A stretch of DNA of 64,000 nt. Source: Cupriavidus neocaledonicus (lineage in GTDB: Bacteria; Pseudomonadota; Gammaproteobacteria; Burkholderiales; Burkholderiaceae). Shown here in pieces: positions 35,305 through 43,747 of this stretch (positions within the stretch are counted from its first letter, which is position 1; every line of letters begins with the position of its first letter). The position numbers were made by a program, and so were the translations under genes. The notes under the pieces are model-generated. The model saw nothing but the letters and a program-made list of their open reading frames with translations, was not told the DNA's origin and did not search any database. The DNA is taken from positions 496,859 to 560,858 of the forward strand of contig NZ_AQUR01000107.1 in assembly GCF_000372525.1 (NCBI RefSeq). Reading direction: 5' to 3'.

Positions 35305-36120
35305 ATGGCGGCAAATCCGCGGCAGCAGGCCGCAGTCATCACCGGCGCAGCCGGCGGCATCGGGCTGGGGCTGGCCAGGGCCCTGGCGGCGCAGGACTAT
35401 GCGCTGGCGCTGGCCGATATCGATGCCGATGCGCTCGAAGCCGCACGCGCGGCGCTGGAACGCGACGGCGCCACCGTCGTCGCCGTGCCGACCGATGTCG
35501 CCGACGCGCGGCAGATCGCGCACCTTTGCGACGAAAGCTTCCGGCAGCTGGGCCGTGTCGACCTGCTGTTCAACAACGCCGGCGTGCTCGCCACCGGCCG
35601 CTGCTGGGAACTGCCGCCCGAAGTGTTCGACAAGGTGATGCGCGTCAACCTGTGGAGCGTGCTGCATGCGCTGCGCTGCTTCGTGCCGCGCATGGCGGCG
35701 CAGGGCTCGGGGCATATCGTCAATGTCGCGTCGATGGCAGGGCTTGCCGTGGGGCCATGGCTGGCGCCTTACACGCTGTCCAAGCAGGGCGTGGTGGCAC
35801 TGAGCGAAGGGCTGGCGCTGGAGCTGCAGGCGGCGGGGCTGCCGATCAAGGTGTCGGTGGTCTGCCCCGGCCCGGTTGCCACCGGCATCGCGGCGGACCT
35901 GGAAGGCGCCGCGCCGCAGGAGGTGCACCAGATGAACGGCGCGCTGCGCAACGGCATCGCCGCCGGCCTGACGCCGGACCAGGCAGCGCGCGTGATTCTC
36001 GACGGCGTGTCGGCCGGCCAGTTCTGGATCCTGCCGCACGAACAGGCCGCGCACGCGGCGCTGGCGCGCGCGCAGGGCATTGCCGCGGGCAACGCGCCGT
36101 CGTTTGCGATGCAGGTTTGA
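35305..36120 (+). CDS. SDR family oxidoreductase
   Basis: A 271-aa SDR: AAVITGAAGGIGLGLARALAAQDYALALADIDADALEAA, NNAGVLATGRCWELP, VASMAGLAVGPWLAPYTLSKQGVVALSEGLALEL with catalytic Ser, Tyr and Lys. It lacks the usual GG-x-x-G end, finishing with a region of about 50 residues like that of SDRs acting on bulky alcohols. The start MAANPRQQ has AGGAG 8 nt upstream. It is the first gene of SDR, esterase and RibBA-like genes running on the plus strand. Confidence 0.8.
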   Translation: MAANPRQQAAVITGAAGGIGLGLARALAAQDYALALADIDADALEAARAALERDGATVVAVPTDVADARQIAHLCDESFRQLGRVDLLFNNAGVLATGRCWELPPEVFDKVMRVNLWSVLHALRCFVPRMAAQGSGHIVNVASMAGLAVGPWLAPYTLSKQGVVALSEGLALELQAAGLPIKVSVVCPGPVATGIAADLEGAAPQEVHQMNGALRNGIAAGLTPDQAARVILDGVSAGQFWILPHEQAAHAALARAQGIAAGNAPSFAMQV

Positions 36121-36167
36121 TTTTCCGCCGGATTCACTACTCGATTCGTCGCCATCCAGGAGACACC

Positions 36168-37142
36168 ATGCCGCTCGATCCCCAGGCCCGTGCCATGCTT
36201 GATGCCATGGCCGCCATGCCCAGCCCCGACTTCTCCACGCTGCGCGCCGCCGACTACCGCGCCGCGCTGGCGGCCATGCCCGGCTTCGCGCCCGGCGATG
36301 CCATCGCCGCGCAGCAAGACCTCACCCTGGAAGGCCCGGCCGGTGCGCTGCGGGCGCGCCTGTACCGGCCCCATGCTGCCGATGCGGCCCCAGGCAACGC
36401 GGCGCTGCCGCTTGTGATTTATTTCCACGGCGGCGGCTTCGTGCTGTGCGGCCTCGATTCGCACGACAACATCTGCCGCAGCCTGGCCCGCCGCAGCGGC
36501 GCGCTGGTGCTGTCGGTCGACTACCGCCTCGCGCCCGAGGCGCGCTTCCCGGCCGCGGCCGACGATGCCGTCGCCGCGGTGCGCTGGGCCGCCGCGCACG
36601 CGGCGCAACTGGGTGCCGACCCGACCCGGCTGGCTGTCGCCGGCGACAGCGCCGGCGGCAACCTGGCCGCCGTGGCCTGCCAGCAGCTGCGCGGCAGCGG
36701 CATCGCGCTGCGGCACCAGCTGCTGCTCTATCCCTGGCTGGACTGCAGCGCTGCCGCCGCGGCCAGCGCCAGCTATCGCGCCTGCGCGCAGGGCTACTTC
36801 CTCAGCGCCGCGGAACTGGACTGGTATCGCGCCCAGTACCTGGCCACGCCCGCCGACGCCCGCGATGTCCGCGCCAGTCCGCTGCAGCAGCGCGACCTGC
36901 ACGGCCTGCCGCCGGCCACCATCATCACCGCCGAATTCGATCCGCTGCGCGACCAGGGCGAGGCCTACGGCGAGGCGCTGCAGCGCGCCGGCGGCAGCGC
37001 CACCGTGCGCCGCTGGCCCGGGCAGATCCATGGCTTCGCCAGCATGCAAGGCGTGATGGATGCCGCCAGCCATGGGCTGGACGCGGCCGCGGCGGCGCTG
37101 CGCCAGGCCTTCGGCGCAAGCAGCCGGCAGGAGGCAGCATGA
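36168..37142 (+). CDS. Alpha/beta hydrolase, HSL-type esterase
   Basis: A 324-aa esterase of the hormone-sensitive-lipase family: the oxyanion-hole motif H87-G-G-G in YFHGGGFVLCGLDSHD, nucleophile elbow G159-D-S161-A-G-G, YPWLDCS, then the acid in EFDPLRDQGEAY and catalytic His in IHGFASM. It should hydrolyse a carboxylic ester, possibly a steroid or lactone ester given the setting. It is not the meta-cleavage product hydrolase (HsaD/TesD), which has a different lid and motif. CAGGAG precedes the ATG, and the stop overlaps the next gene by 4 bp. Confidence 0.83.
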   Translation: MPLDPQARAMLDAMAAMPSPDFSTLRAADYRAALAAMPGFAPGDAIAAQQDLTLEGPAGALRARLYRPHAADAAPGNAALPLVIYFHGGGFVLCGLDSHDNICRSLARRSGALVLSVDYRLAPEARFPAAADDAVAAVRWAAAHAAQLGADPTRLAVAGDSAGGNLAAVACQQLRGSGIALRHQLLLYPWLDCSAAAAASASYRACAQGYFLSAAELDWYRAQYLATPADARDVRASPLQQRDLHGLPPATIITAEFDPLRDQGEAYGEALQRAGGSATVRRWPGQIHGFASMQGVMDAASHGLDAAAAALRQAFGASSRQEAA

Positions 37143-38245
37143 GCGCGGCCGACCGCCTGGCGCCGATGGCCGAGGTGCTGGCCGCGCTCGCCGCCGGACA
37201 GTGCGTGGTGGTGCTCGAGGACGACAGCGCGGAAGCCACCGGCTGCGTGCTGGTGGCGGCCGAGCGCGCCACCGAGGCCGACGTCAACTTCATGGCCGCC
37301 GAGGCGCGCGGCCTGGTGTGCATGGCCATCACCGAGGCGCGCCGCGCGCTGCTGCAGCTGCCGCCGATGGCCGCCGGCCAGCGCCAGCGCGAGCGCGAGC
37401 GCTACACCGTGTCGATCGAGGCGGCCAGCGGCGTCAGCACCGGCATCTCCGCCGCCGACCGCGCGCTGACGCTGCGCGTGGCGGCGGCGCCGCGCGCCCG
37501 GCCGCATGACCTGGTCCAGCCCGGCCATGTCTTCCCGGTGGTGGCACAGCCGGACGGCGTGCTGCGCCGCGCGGGCTTTGCCGAAGCCTGCTCCGACCTG
37601 CCCCGGCTGGCCGGGCGCGTCGCGGCCGGGGCTTATGCGCTGGTGCTCGACGACGACGGCGAGCTGATGCGCGGACCGGCGCTGCTGGACTTCGCCCAAC
37701 GCCACGGGCTGCCGGCGGTCTCAGTGAGCGCGCTGATCCACCACCGGCTGCTGACCGAGGGCGCGCTGCGCCGCACCCGCACGACCGAACTGGCCACGCC
37801 GTTCGGGCGCTTTACCGTGCACGCCTACCACGACGCGCCGGTGGATGCGCTGCACCTGGCGCTGGTGCTGGGCCACCCCGACCCGCACACGCCGGTGCTG
37901 ACGCGGGTGCAGGCTGTGGAGATGCAGCGCGACGTGCTGGCCTTCGGCATGCCCGCGCCGCCGGCGTGGAACCTGGAACGCTCGTTGGAACGGATCGGCG
38001 CCGAGGGCTGCGGCGTGCTGGTGCTGCTGGATGAGCGCGAATCGCCGCAGCAGCGCCTGGACCGGCTGGCCGCACCAGCCGCGGCCGCGCCCGCGCCGGC
38101 CTTCGCGCAGCGCGCGCTCGGCGTCGGCGCGCAGATCCTGCGCGACGTGGGCGCGCACAAGCTGCGCCTGCTGAGCCATCCGGTGCCCTACCGCGCCGTC
38201 ACCGGCTTCGACCTGGAGGTGACGGAGTTTGTCCCGCCGGGCTGA
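37139..38245 (+). CDS. Degenerate RibB-RibA-like (DHBP synthase/GTP cyclohydrolase II) fusion
   Basis: A 368-aa protein with the RibB-like fold over residues 1-205 (GLVCMAITEARR, YTVSIEAASGVSTGISAADRAL, QPGHVFPVVAQPDGVLRRAGF) and a RibA-like second half. Key residues are changed. The metal/substrate loop DREnEGD of RibB reads DSAEATGC, the GHTEA histidine is F in AGFAEA, and the Cys cluster that binds zinc in GTP cyclohydrolase II is absent. It is unlikely to make riboflavin precursors and may be a repurposed paralogue. It is coupled by an ATGA overlap to the esterase gene and converges with a DHH gene, overlapping it by 47 bp. Confidence 0.7.
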   Translation: MSAADRLAPMAEVLAALAAGQCVVVLEDDSAEATGCVLVAAERATEADVNFMAAEARGLVCMAITEARRALLQLPPMAAGQRQRERERYTVSIEAASGVSTGISAADRALTLRVAAAPRARPHDLVQPGHVFPVVAQPDGVLRRAGFAEACSDLPRLAGRVAAGAYALVLDDDGELMRGPALLDFAQRHGLPAVSVSALIHHRLLTEGALRRTRTTELATPFGRFTVHAYHDAPVDALHLALVLGHPDPHTPVLTRVQAVEMQRDVLAFGMPAPPAWNLERSLERIGAEGCGVLVLLDERESPQQRLDRLAAPAAAAPAPAFAQRALGVGAQILRDVGAHKLRLLSHPVPYRAVTGFDLEVTEFVPPG

Positions 38246-39215
38246 GCGGCGCGCCGAAGCAGTCGGCAAAGCTGCGCGTGAAGCGCTCGACGTCGGCGTC
38301 GGGCAGGTGGTTGATGCCGCCGGCCAGGCGCCGCCCGCCGCCGGTCTCGAAGCCGCGGCAGAAGTCGGCCGCGCCGGTAGCGCTGTGCGCCGGCACGCGC
38401 ACGCTGACCGCAAAGCCGCCGCCGGACCGGGGCGACAGCAGGCCGATGGCATCGCCGGGACGTCCGCGCACCAGCTCGTTGGCAAGCACCCCGATCGCGC
38501 GCCGTGCCCACGGCGCATCGGGCAGCACCAGCAGCGCGGCGCCGGGCACCTCATGCATGGGCGACAGCCGGCGCGCGCGCGCCATGTCGTCCTCGTAGCC
38601 CTCGCACAGCAGCGCGTAAGTGGCGCACTGTGCGGCGAAGTCGAGCGGGTCGGCGAAGGCCAGCATGTGCTGCGCCAGATCGGCGGGATCGCAGTGCAGG
38701 TCGGCCACGCACTCGCCGTAGGCGTTGTAGTTCAGGCAGGTGCCGAGCCGTTCCAGCACCGCCGTCTGCGCTGCATCCAGGCCGAGCGGCGCCGCCATCG
38801 TGCGCGCCACGTCGCCAAGGTTGTCGCCAAAGGCGGCGGTGACCGCCCAGCGCCGGTGGCGCCCGTCCAGGTGGCGGTCGACCAGGATGCTGGTGCAGAC
38901 CTGCGCCGCCTCGTCGATATGCGCGCGCAGGCCGGCATGCGAGGGCACGTCGCCGGCGTGGTGGTGGTCGAAGTAGTCCACCGCCACCCCGGCGTCGAGC
39001 AGCCGCAGCAGCCCGGCGCGATTCTGGTCGAGCGAGATGTCGAGCGCCGTCACGGTATCGCCGGCGCGCGCGTCAATGCGCTCCAGCAGCCGGATATCGC
39101 GCTTGACGCCGGTAACCAGCGTGGCGTCGCTGGCGTGCGAAGCGCCGGCCAGGCGCAGTTGCTGCAGCGCGCACAGGCCGTCGGCGTCGCCGTTGAAGGC
39201 AAAGTAGCTTGTCAT
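38199..39215 (-). CDS. DHH-family phosphoesterase-like protein
   Basis: A 338-aa protein with the DHH-type N-terminal motif NGDADGLCALQQL, TALDISLDQN and the signature VDYFDHHHAGD (residues about 90-100), then a DHHA1-like C terminus with FAVSVRVPAH and GRRLAGGINHL. These proteins are Mn-dependent phosphoesterases (nano-RNase, exopolyphosphatase or cyclic-dinucleotide enzymes). Which one cannot be said. It follows the SDR by 19 bp on the minus strand, so it may be the last gene of the sulfotransferase operon. Its last 16 codons overlap the convergent RibBA-like gene. Confidence 0.75.
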   Translation of the reverse strand: MTSYFAFNGDADGLCALQQLRLAGASHASDATLVTGVKRDIRLLERIDARAGDTVTALDISLDQNRAGLLRLLDAGVAVDYFDHHHAGDVPSHAGLRAHIDEAAQVCTSILVDRHLDGRHRRWAVTAAFGDNLGDVARTMAAPLGLDAAQTAVLERLGTCLNYNAYGECVADLHCDPADLAQHMLAFADPLDFAAQCATYALLCEGYEDDMARARRLSPMHEVPGAALLVLPDAPWARRAIGVLANELVRGRPGDAIGLLSPRSGGGFAVSVRVPAHSATGAADFCRGFETGGGRRLAGGINHLPDADVERFTRSFADCFGAPLSPAGQTPSPPGRSR

Positions 39216-39234
39216 GGCATGCGGTGCCGTGGGC

Positions 39235-40026
39235 TCAGGGCATGAAATCGCCACCATTGGCGTCCAGCGAGGCGCCGGTGATGGCCCTGGCGTAGTCTGA
39301 CACGAGAAACAGCGCGGCGCGCGCGCAGTCGTCGTCGGTCGGCATGCGGCCCAGCGCGATCTGCGCGGTCACCGGCGCGATCACCGCGTCTTCGCTCACA
39401 CCCTGCTCGGCGGCAGCGTGGCGCACATAGCCCTGCACCGGCGCGCCCCACATCCAGCCCATGAAGATGCTGTTGGCACGGATGCCATGCGGCCCCAGCT
39501 CGCGCGCCAGGTACTTGACCGCCACCGCCAGCGCGCCCTTGGACGCCGCGTAGCCGGATTCGCCCGGCATCGGCTTGCGCGTGGCCTGGGTGTTGATCAT
39601 CACGATGGCGCCGCCGCCCTGCGGCTTCATCAGCGCCGCCACCTCCTGCGTCAGCGTCATGGTGCCGAAGACATTGGTGTCGAACACCTGGCGCCACACG
39701 TCCAGGTCGGCGGCTTCCACCGGCTCGGGGAAATTGCCGTGCTGGAAGGCGCTGTTGACGAGCGCGTCGATGCGGCCAAAGCGGCGCAGGGTCTCGTGGG
39801 CAAGGTGGCGCGACTGGGCGCGGTCGGTGATGTCGGTCACCACCTTCAGCACCTCGCAGTCGGCGCCCAGGGCATCGATGCGGGCCTGCGCTTCATCCAG
39901 CCTGGCCGCGGTGCGCGCGGCGATGGCCACGGCGCGGGCACCTTCGCGCGCCGCTTCCAGCGCCAGCTTGATGCCGAGGCCGGGGCCGATGCCGGATACG
40001 ATGACGATCTTGTCTTTCAGCAGCAT
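39235..40026 (-). CDS. SDR family oxidoreductase
   Basis: A 263-aa SDR: KDKIVIVSGIGPGLGIKLALEAAREGARAVAIAART is the cofactor site with an unusual SGIGPGLG in place of TGxxxGxG. NSAFQHGNFP replaces NNAG, and INTQATRKPMPGESGYAASKGALAVAVKYLARELG holds Tyr and Lys. The modified motifs are typical of a small SDR subgroup seen with hydroxysteroid or terpenoid clusters. It lies after the sulfotransferase but separated by about 300 bp of palindromic repeats, so co-transcription is likely but not certain. Confidence 0.78.
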   Translation of the reverse strand: MLLKDKIVIVSGIGPGLGIKLALEAAREGARAVAIAARTAARLDEAQARIDALGADCEVLKVVTDITDRAQSRHLAHETLRRFGRIDALVNSAFQHGNFPEPVEAADLDVWRQVFDTNVFGTMTLTQEVAALMKPQGGGAIVMINTQATRKPMPGESGYAASKGALAVAVKYLARELGPHGIRANSIFMGWMWGAPVQGYVRHAAAEQGVSEDAVIAPVTAQIALGRMPTDDDCARAALFLVSDYARAITGASLDANGGDFMP

Positions 40027-40080
40027 GTTGTTGTCTCCTGTTTTGGTGATCTTGCGTGCCTGTCGGAAGGGCCTGGTGGT

Positions 40081-40327
40081 TGCTCCCCTCCCCCGCTTGC
40101 GGGAGAGGGGCCGGGGGAGAGGGCAGGCACTGGCATACCGCAGGCGCGACTTCGTCTGACGCCCCGCCCTCACCCTCTCCCGCAAGCGGGAGAGGGTGTA
40201 TGCAATCGGGATTGAAAAAGTCCGCGGCATTTCGCTGTGCCACGTGTTCTCTCCCCTCTCCCGCAAGCGGGCGAGGGAGTACGCAAGCGGGAGTTGGAAG
40301 GCCAGAGGCGAGTGCTGGCGTTGCCGG
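40081..40327. repeat. Repeat doublet plus single unit between sulfotransferase and SDR
   Basis: The doublet is 40085-40110 with 40173-40196 around the core GCGACTTCGTCTGACG. A third unit is at 40253-40277. They fill the 301-bp gap between the sulfotransferase stop and the SDR start, where no gene is visible. Confidence 0.82.
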
Positions 40328-41506
40328 TCATTCGTTTGCGCTGCGCTTCAGGATGTGCCGCGCACGGTAACCGGCGAAGTCGCGCTCAAGTTGCGCCTCA
40401 CTCAGCCCGAACCGTTCCGGCGTATACGCATGCGCCGCGCGCTGGTTGCGCGGGTTGCTTTCCATCCAGGCCCACATGCCCGCGCGCGCGGCCTCGGTGA
40501 GCGGCATGCCGGCGAAGCGGTAGACCGCCTGTGCCACGCCGAAGGGATCGCGCACCGTGTCCTCGAAGCGCACGTCGAGGAAGCGGTCGGCCGGCATGGC
40601 GTCGCGCACGGCCATGGCGTGGTCGGTGCCGCGCCGCATCTGCTCGCTCCACTGGCGGGCCGCCGTGGCGGGGTCTGGATCGTCGGCGTACAGCTGCCAC
40701 AGCGTATGCGCCATGCTCGCCATCGACGGAATGGTCTGCAGCGGATCGCGATGGGTCAGCACCACCTGCGCGCCCGGGAACACCCGCAACAGCACCTCCA
40801 GCGTATGCAGGTGCTGCGGAGTCTTCAGCACCCAGCGCTGCGCGGGCTTCGCGCCACGCTGGCGCTTCTGCCACTGCAGGAACTGCAGCATGGTCTTCAG
40901 GCAGGCATAGACCTCGGTGTGGTCCTGCCGCGCCAGCCAGTCGGTGTAGGCCGGCACGTTGGCGTAGGAATTCATCGCGCACAGGAACGAATGCTCCATC
41001 AGCATGAATTCCTCGTCGGCAGCCATCGCGTCGAGCGGGTGGATGGCGACGATGTCCGGGATGAACCGGATCATCTGCGCCACTTCCTCGCGCGCCGCGG
41101 CGATACGCCGGCTGGGATCGCGCACATCCTCGCCCGGCAACGGGGCCGGATAGCGGGTCTCCCACCATGCCGCCGCGCAAAAGCGCGCGTCCGTGGCCAG
41201 CATGCGCTGCAGCAGCGTGGTACCTGTGCGCGGCAGGCCGACGATGACCAGCGGGTCTTCCACGCGCTCCTGCATGATTTCCGGATGGCGTCGACAGTAA
41301 TCCTGGATCACCAGCCGGTTGACCAGCTGGCCCCGCAGCTTTCCCTCCAGCATCTGCGCGCCTTGCGCCGACAGGTTGGCCTCGCTTGCCAGCGAATCCG
41401 ACAGCACCCGCAGCGCCTCGCGATAGTTGCCCGGGCCGAAGTCGTCCAGGCCGCCGGCCTGCTCGCTCGCCTGTGCCAGCAGGCGTTCCACGTTGATGGC
41501 ATTCAT
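40328..41506 (-). CDS. Sulfotransferase family protein
   Basis: A 392-aa sulfotransferase of the bacterial Sulfotransfer_3-like group. The 5'-phosphosulfate-binding loop is VIVGLPRTGTTLLQRML (about residue 88), and the 3'-phosphate-binding strand VVLTHRDPLQTIPSMASM (about residue 240). It should move a sulfuryl group from PAPS to an alcohol, phenol or amine. The PAPS source is probably the divergent cysD-cysNC pair 1.3 kb away. The ATG overlaps the DUF1214 stop by 4 bp. A hydroxylated steroid or a glycolipid are candidate acceptors; neither is shown by sequence. Confidence 0.83.
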   Translation of the reverse strand: MNAINVERLLAQASEQAGGLDDFGPGNYREALRVLSDSLASEANLSAQGAQMLEGKLRGQLVNRLVIQDYCRRHPEIMQERVEDPLVIVGLPRTGTTLLQRMLATDARFCAAAWWETRYPAPLPGEDVRDPSRRIAAAREEVAQMIRFIPDIVAIHPLDAMAADEEFMLMEHSFLCAMNSYANVPAYTDWLARQDHTEVYACLKTMLQFLQWQKRQRGAKPAQRWVLKTPQHLHTLEVLLRVFPGAQVVLTHRDPLQTIPSMASMAHTLWQLYADDPDPATAARQWSEQMRRGTDHAMAVRDAMPADRFLDVRFEDTVRDPFGVAQAVYRFAGMPLTEAARAGMWAWMESNPRNQRAAHAYTPERFGLSEAQLERDFAGYRARHILKRSANE

Positions 41507-42621
41507 GCGTTGTTCTCCCTGAGCGATGCAAGCTTGACCACACGCGTGCGCGGATGCGCGGGCTGCGCCGCGCCCACCCAGCGCCAGCACATGGTGCCGT
41601 TGCGATGGCCGGCGGTCTCCAGCCAGTTGGGCAGGCCCGGATCGCCCGCACTTAGGATCACGGTGACGCCGCCGTTGGCGTTTAGCCGCGCACCGTGCTT
41701 GTTGAGGCAGATGTCGTGGTAGCGGTAGTCGAGTGATTCCATCCAGTAGTTGTTGATCTGGAAGTTCCAGAACTCGCATTCCGGCACCCGGTCGACCTCG
41801 ACCACCAGCGCCTCGTCATCGGCCAGCCGCCAGCACGAGTGGTAGTAGAAGATATTGGGATCGCCGCCCGCCGCCTGGCACACCGCCTGGTCCGCGGGCG
41901 GCAGCGCGTTGACGTGGCCGCCGTAGCCCCCGGCCCAGTCGGCAAAGATGCGCGCGGTGCCCTCGACAAATCCGGCGGCGCGCAGCAGGCCAGCGTGCAA
42001 ACGCTCCGCGCTCAGCGCCGGCGGCTTGCCGCTGGCGTCGACACGCTCGATCTGCAATTCCGCCGGCGTCTCCGCCTTGCGGTCAAGGAAGGTCTGGCGC
42101 ACCACCAGCGCATTGGTGGCCGGCTCCATGCGCACCCAGTTGCCCGGTTGCTGCAGCTGGGGCCCGGCGCTGAGCGTGATCTCGAAACTGCCGTCCGGCG
42201 CCACGGCAAGCTGGTTGCTGTCGATAAAGCCGGTCTGGACCATGCGTCCGTCGGTTTCATAGCCGCCCTTCTGCGTGCCGAAGCTCAGATACGCCACCGT
42301 GCCGCGCCGGCCACGGATGCGGTACTTCGCGTTGCCGTCCAGGCGCGCGTAGCGGTACAGGTTGTCCGGATTGTCGGCGCCGATCTTGGCGGTCTCGTGC
42401 GACGGCGAGAAGAAGCCGGGGAACGCCGGATCGGCAAACTCCACGTGCATTTCCAGCGCGATGCGCAGCAGGCGGCTCAGGTAGCGGAAACCCTCGGCGC
42501 GCGTGAGCGCATCCGCCGGCGCCTCCGGGCGCAGGATCTGCTGCCCGCTGCGTTTGAGCACGTCGCAAAACTCGGCCCAGGTCTGGCCGCTCAGCAATTG
42601 GTTTTCGGCGGAGGTCGCCAT
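41503..42621 (-). CDS. DUF1214 domain protein
   Basis: A 372-aa protein with the C-terminal DUF1214 module: CEFWNFQINNYWMESLDYRYHDICLNKHGARLNANGGVTVILSAGDPGLPNWLETAGHRNGTMCWRWVG. There is no signal peptide at the chosen ATG 42621, which has a weak ribosome site; the longer frame extends into the divergent promoter and is rejected. Function is unknown. It is translated just ahead of the sulfotransferase with a 4-bp overlap, which argues for a shared substrate or complex. A dyad site lies 58 nt upstream. Confidence 0.8.
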   Translation of the reverse strand: MATSAENQLLSGQTWAEFCDVLKRSGQQILRPEAPADALTRAEGFRYLSRLLRIALEMHVEFADPAFPGFFSPSHETAKIGADNPDNLYRYARLDGNAKYRIRGRRGTVAYLSFGTQKGGYETDGRMVQTGFIDSNQLAVAPDGSFEITLSAGPQLQQPGNWVRMEPATNALVVRQTFLDRKAETPAELQIERVDASGKPPALSAERLHAGLLRAAGFVEGTARIFADWAGGYGGHVNALPPADQAVCQAAGGDPNIFYYHSCWRLADDEALVVEVDRVPECEFWNFQINNYWMESLDYRYHDICLNKHGARLNANGGVTVILSAGDPGLPNWLETAGHRNGTMCWRWVGAAQPAHPRTRVVKLASLRENNA

Positions 42622-42679
42622 CTGCCTGCTCCCGTGGTTGGTCGGCGCAGCAACGATACCCAGCACGGGGCGGCGCCTT

Positions 42680-42699
42680 CCTCGTCCGGGTGGACTAGG
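42680..42699 (-). promoter_or_regulatory. 20-bp dyad site, copy e (upstream of DUF1214-sulfotransferase operon)
   Basis: Read toward DUF1214: CCTAGTCC ACCC GGACGAGG, ending 58 nt before the ATG, with TATCGT (42658-42653, four of six matches to TATAAT) after 21 nt. It forms an outward-facing pair with copy f, centres 44 bp apart. Confidence 0.68.
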
Positions 42700-42723
42700 A
42701 AATGCGCGCCGCGGCCCGCGATT

Positions 42724-42743
42724 CTTAGTCCGCCCGGACGAAG
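42724..42743 (+). promoter_or_regulatory. 20-bp dyad site, copy f (upstream of cysD)
   Basis: CTTAGTCC GCCC GGACGAAG is the most symmetric copy: one arm is CTTAGTCC and the other reads CTTCGTCC on the opposite strand. TACCTT (42765-42770) follows after 21 nt and the cysD ATG after 95 nt. Confidence 0.7.
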
Positions 42744-42838
42744 TGGCGCAGGCCTCCGGCTCGCTACCTTTTGGCCATGCCAGACGGCCGCGACAACCGT
42801 GCGCGGCACCGGCAAACCCAGAGGACCAAGAGGAAAAA

Positions 42839-43747
42839 ATGGAGACCCCGATGTTGACCCACCTGGAGCAACTGGAGGCCGAGAGCATCCACATCATGCG
42901 GGAGGTGGTCGCGGAATGCGAAAACCCCGTCATGCTCTATTCGATCGGCAAGGACAGCGCGGTAATGCTGCACCTGGCGATGAAGGCCTTCCATCCCGCG
43001 CGGCCGCCGTTCCCGCTGCTGCATGTCGATACCACTTGGAAGTTCCGCGAGATGATCGCGTTCCGCGACCAGACCGCGGCCCGGCTCGGCCTGGACCTGC
43101 GCGTGCACATCAACCCCGAAGGGCTGGCGCGCAATATCAGCCCGCACGAGCACGGCTCGGCCGTCCACACGGATGTATGGAAGACGCAAGGCCTGAAGCA
43201 GGCGCTGGACCACTACGGCTTCGACGCGGCCTTCGGCGGCGCGCGGCGCGACGAGGAGAAATCCCGCGCCAAGGAGCGCGTGTTCTCGGTGCGCACCGCG
43301 CAGCACCGCTGGGACCCCAAGATGCAGCGCCCCGAACTCTGGCGCCAGTACAACACGCGCAAGCGCAAGGGCGAGAGCCTGCGCGTGTTCCCGCTGTCGA
43401 ACTGGACCGAGCTCGATATCTGGCAATACATCTACCTGAACCAGATTCCGATCGTGCCGCTGTACTTCGCCAGGGAACGGCCAGTGGTCGAACGCGACGG
43501 CACCCTGATCATGGTCGACGACGAGCGCCTACCGCTGCGGCCCGGCGAAACCCCGCAACTGCGCAAGGTGCGCTTCCGCACGCTGGGCTGCTACCCGCTT
43601 ACCGGCGCGATCGAGAGCGAGGCCGACACGCTCGGCGGCATCATCCAGGAAATGCTGCGGGCGACCACGTCGGAGCGCCAGGGACGGCTGATCGACAGCG
43701 ATTCGGCCGGTTCGATGGAGAAGAAGAAACAGGAGGGATACTTCTGA
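42839..43747 (+). CDS. cysD: Sulfate adenylyltransferase subunit 2
   Basis: A 302-aa ATP sulfurylase small subunit, the same length as E. coli CysD. The PP-loop SIGKDSAVMLHLA is at residues 35-47. FGGARRDEEKSRAKERVFS and the WTELDIWQYI block follow. With CysNC it makes APS from sulfate and ATP. AGAGGA precedes the ATG, and the stop overlaps the cysNC start by one base (TGATG). Its position opposite a sulfotransferase operon, and the fused kinase next door, suggest a supply of PAPS for sulfation rather than, or besides, cysteine synthesis. Confidence 0.95.
   Translation: METPMLTHLEQLEAESIHIMREVVAECENPVMLYSIGKDSAVMLHLAMKAFHPARPPFPLLHVDTTWKFREMIAFRDQTAARLGLDLRVHINPEGLARNISPHEHGSAVHTDVWKTQGLKQALDHYGFDAAFGGARRDEEKSRAKERVFSVRTAQHRWDPKMQRPELWRQYNTRKRKGESLRVFPLSNWTELDIWQYIYLNQIPIVPLYFARERPVVERDGTLIMVDDERLPLRPGETPQLRKVRFRTLGCYPLTGAIESEADTLGGIIQEMLRATTSERQGRLIDSDSAGSMEKKKQEGYF

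Noticed and set aside
36168..37142. The esterase as the missing meta-cleavage hydrolase (HsaD/TesD)
   Set aside because: HGGGF plus GDSAGG place it in the hormone-sensitive-lipase group, not the C-C bond hydrolase group.
41839..43746. A 1275-aa continuous frame upstream of and including CysNC
   Set aside because: The part before 43747 is antisense to the DUF1214 gene or out of frame with CysD; CysNC begins at the TGATG junction.
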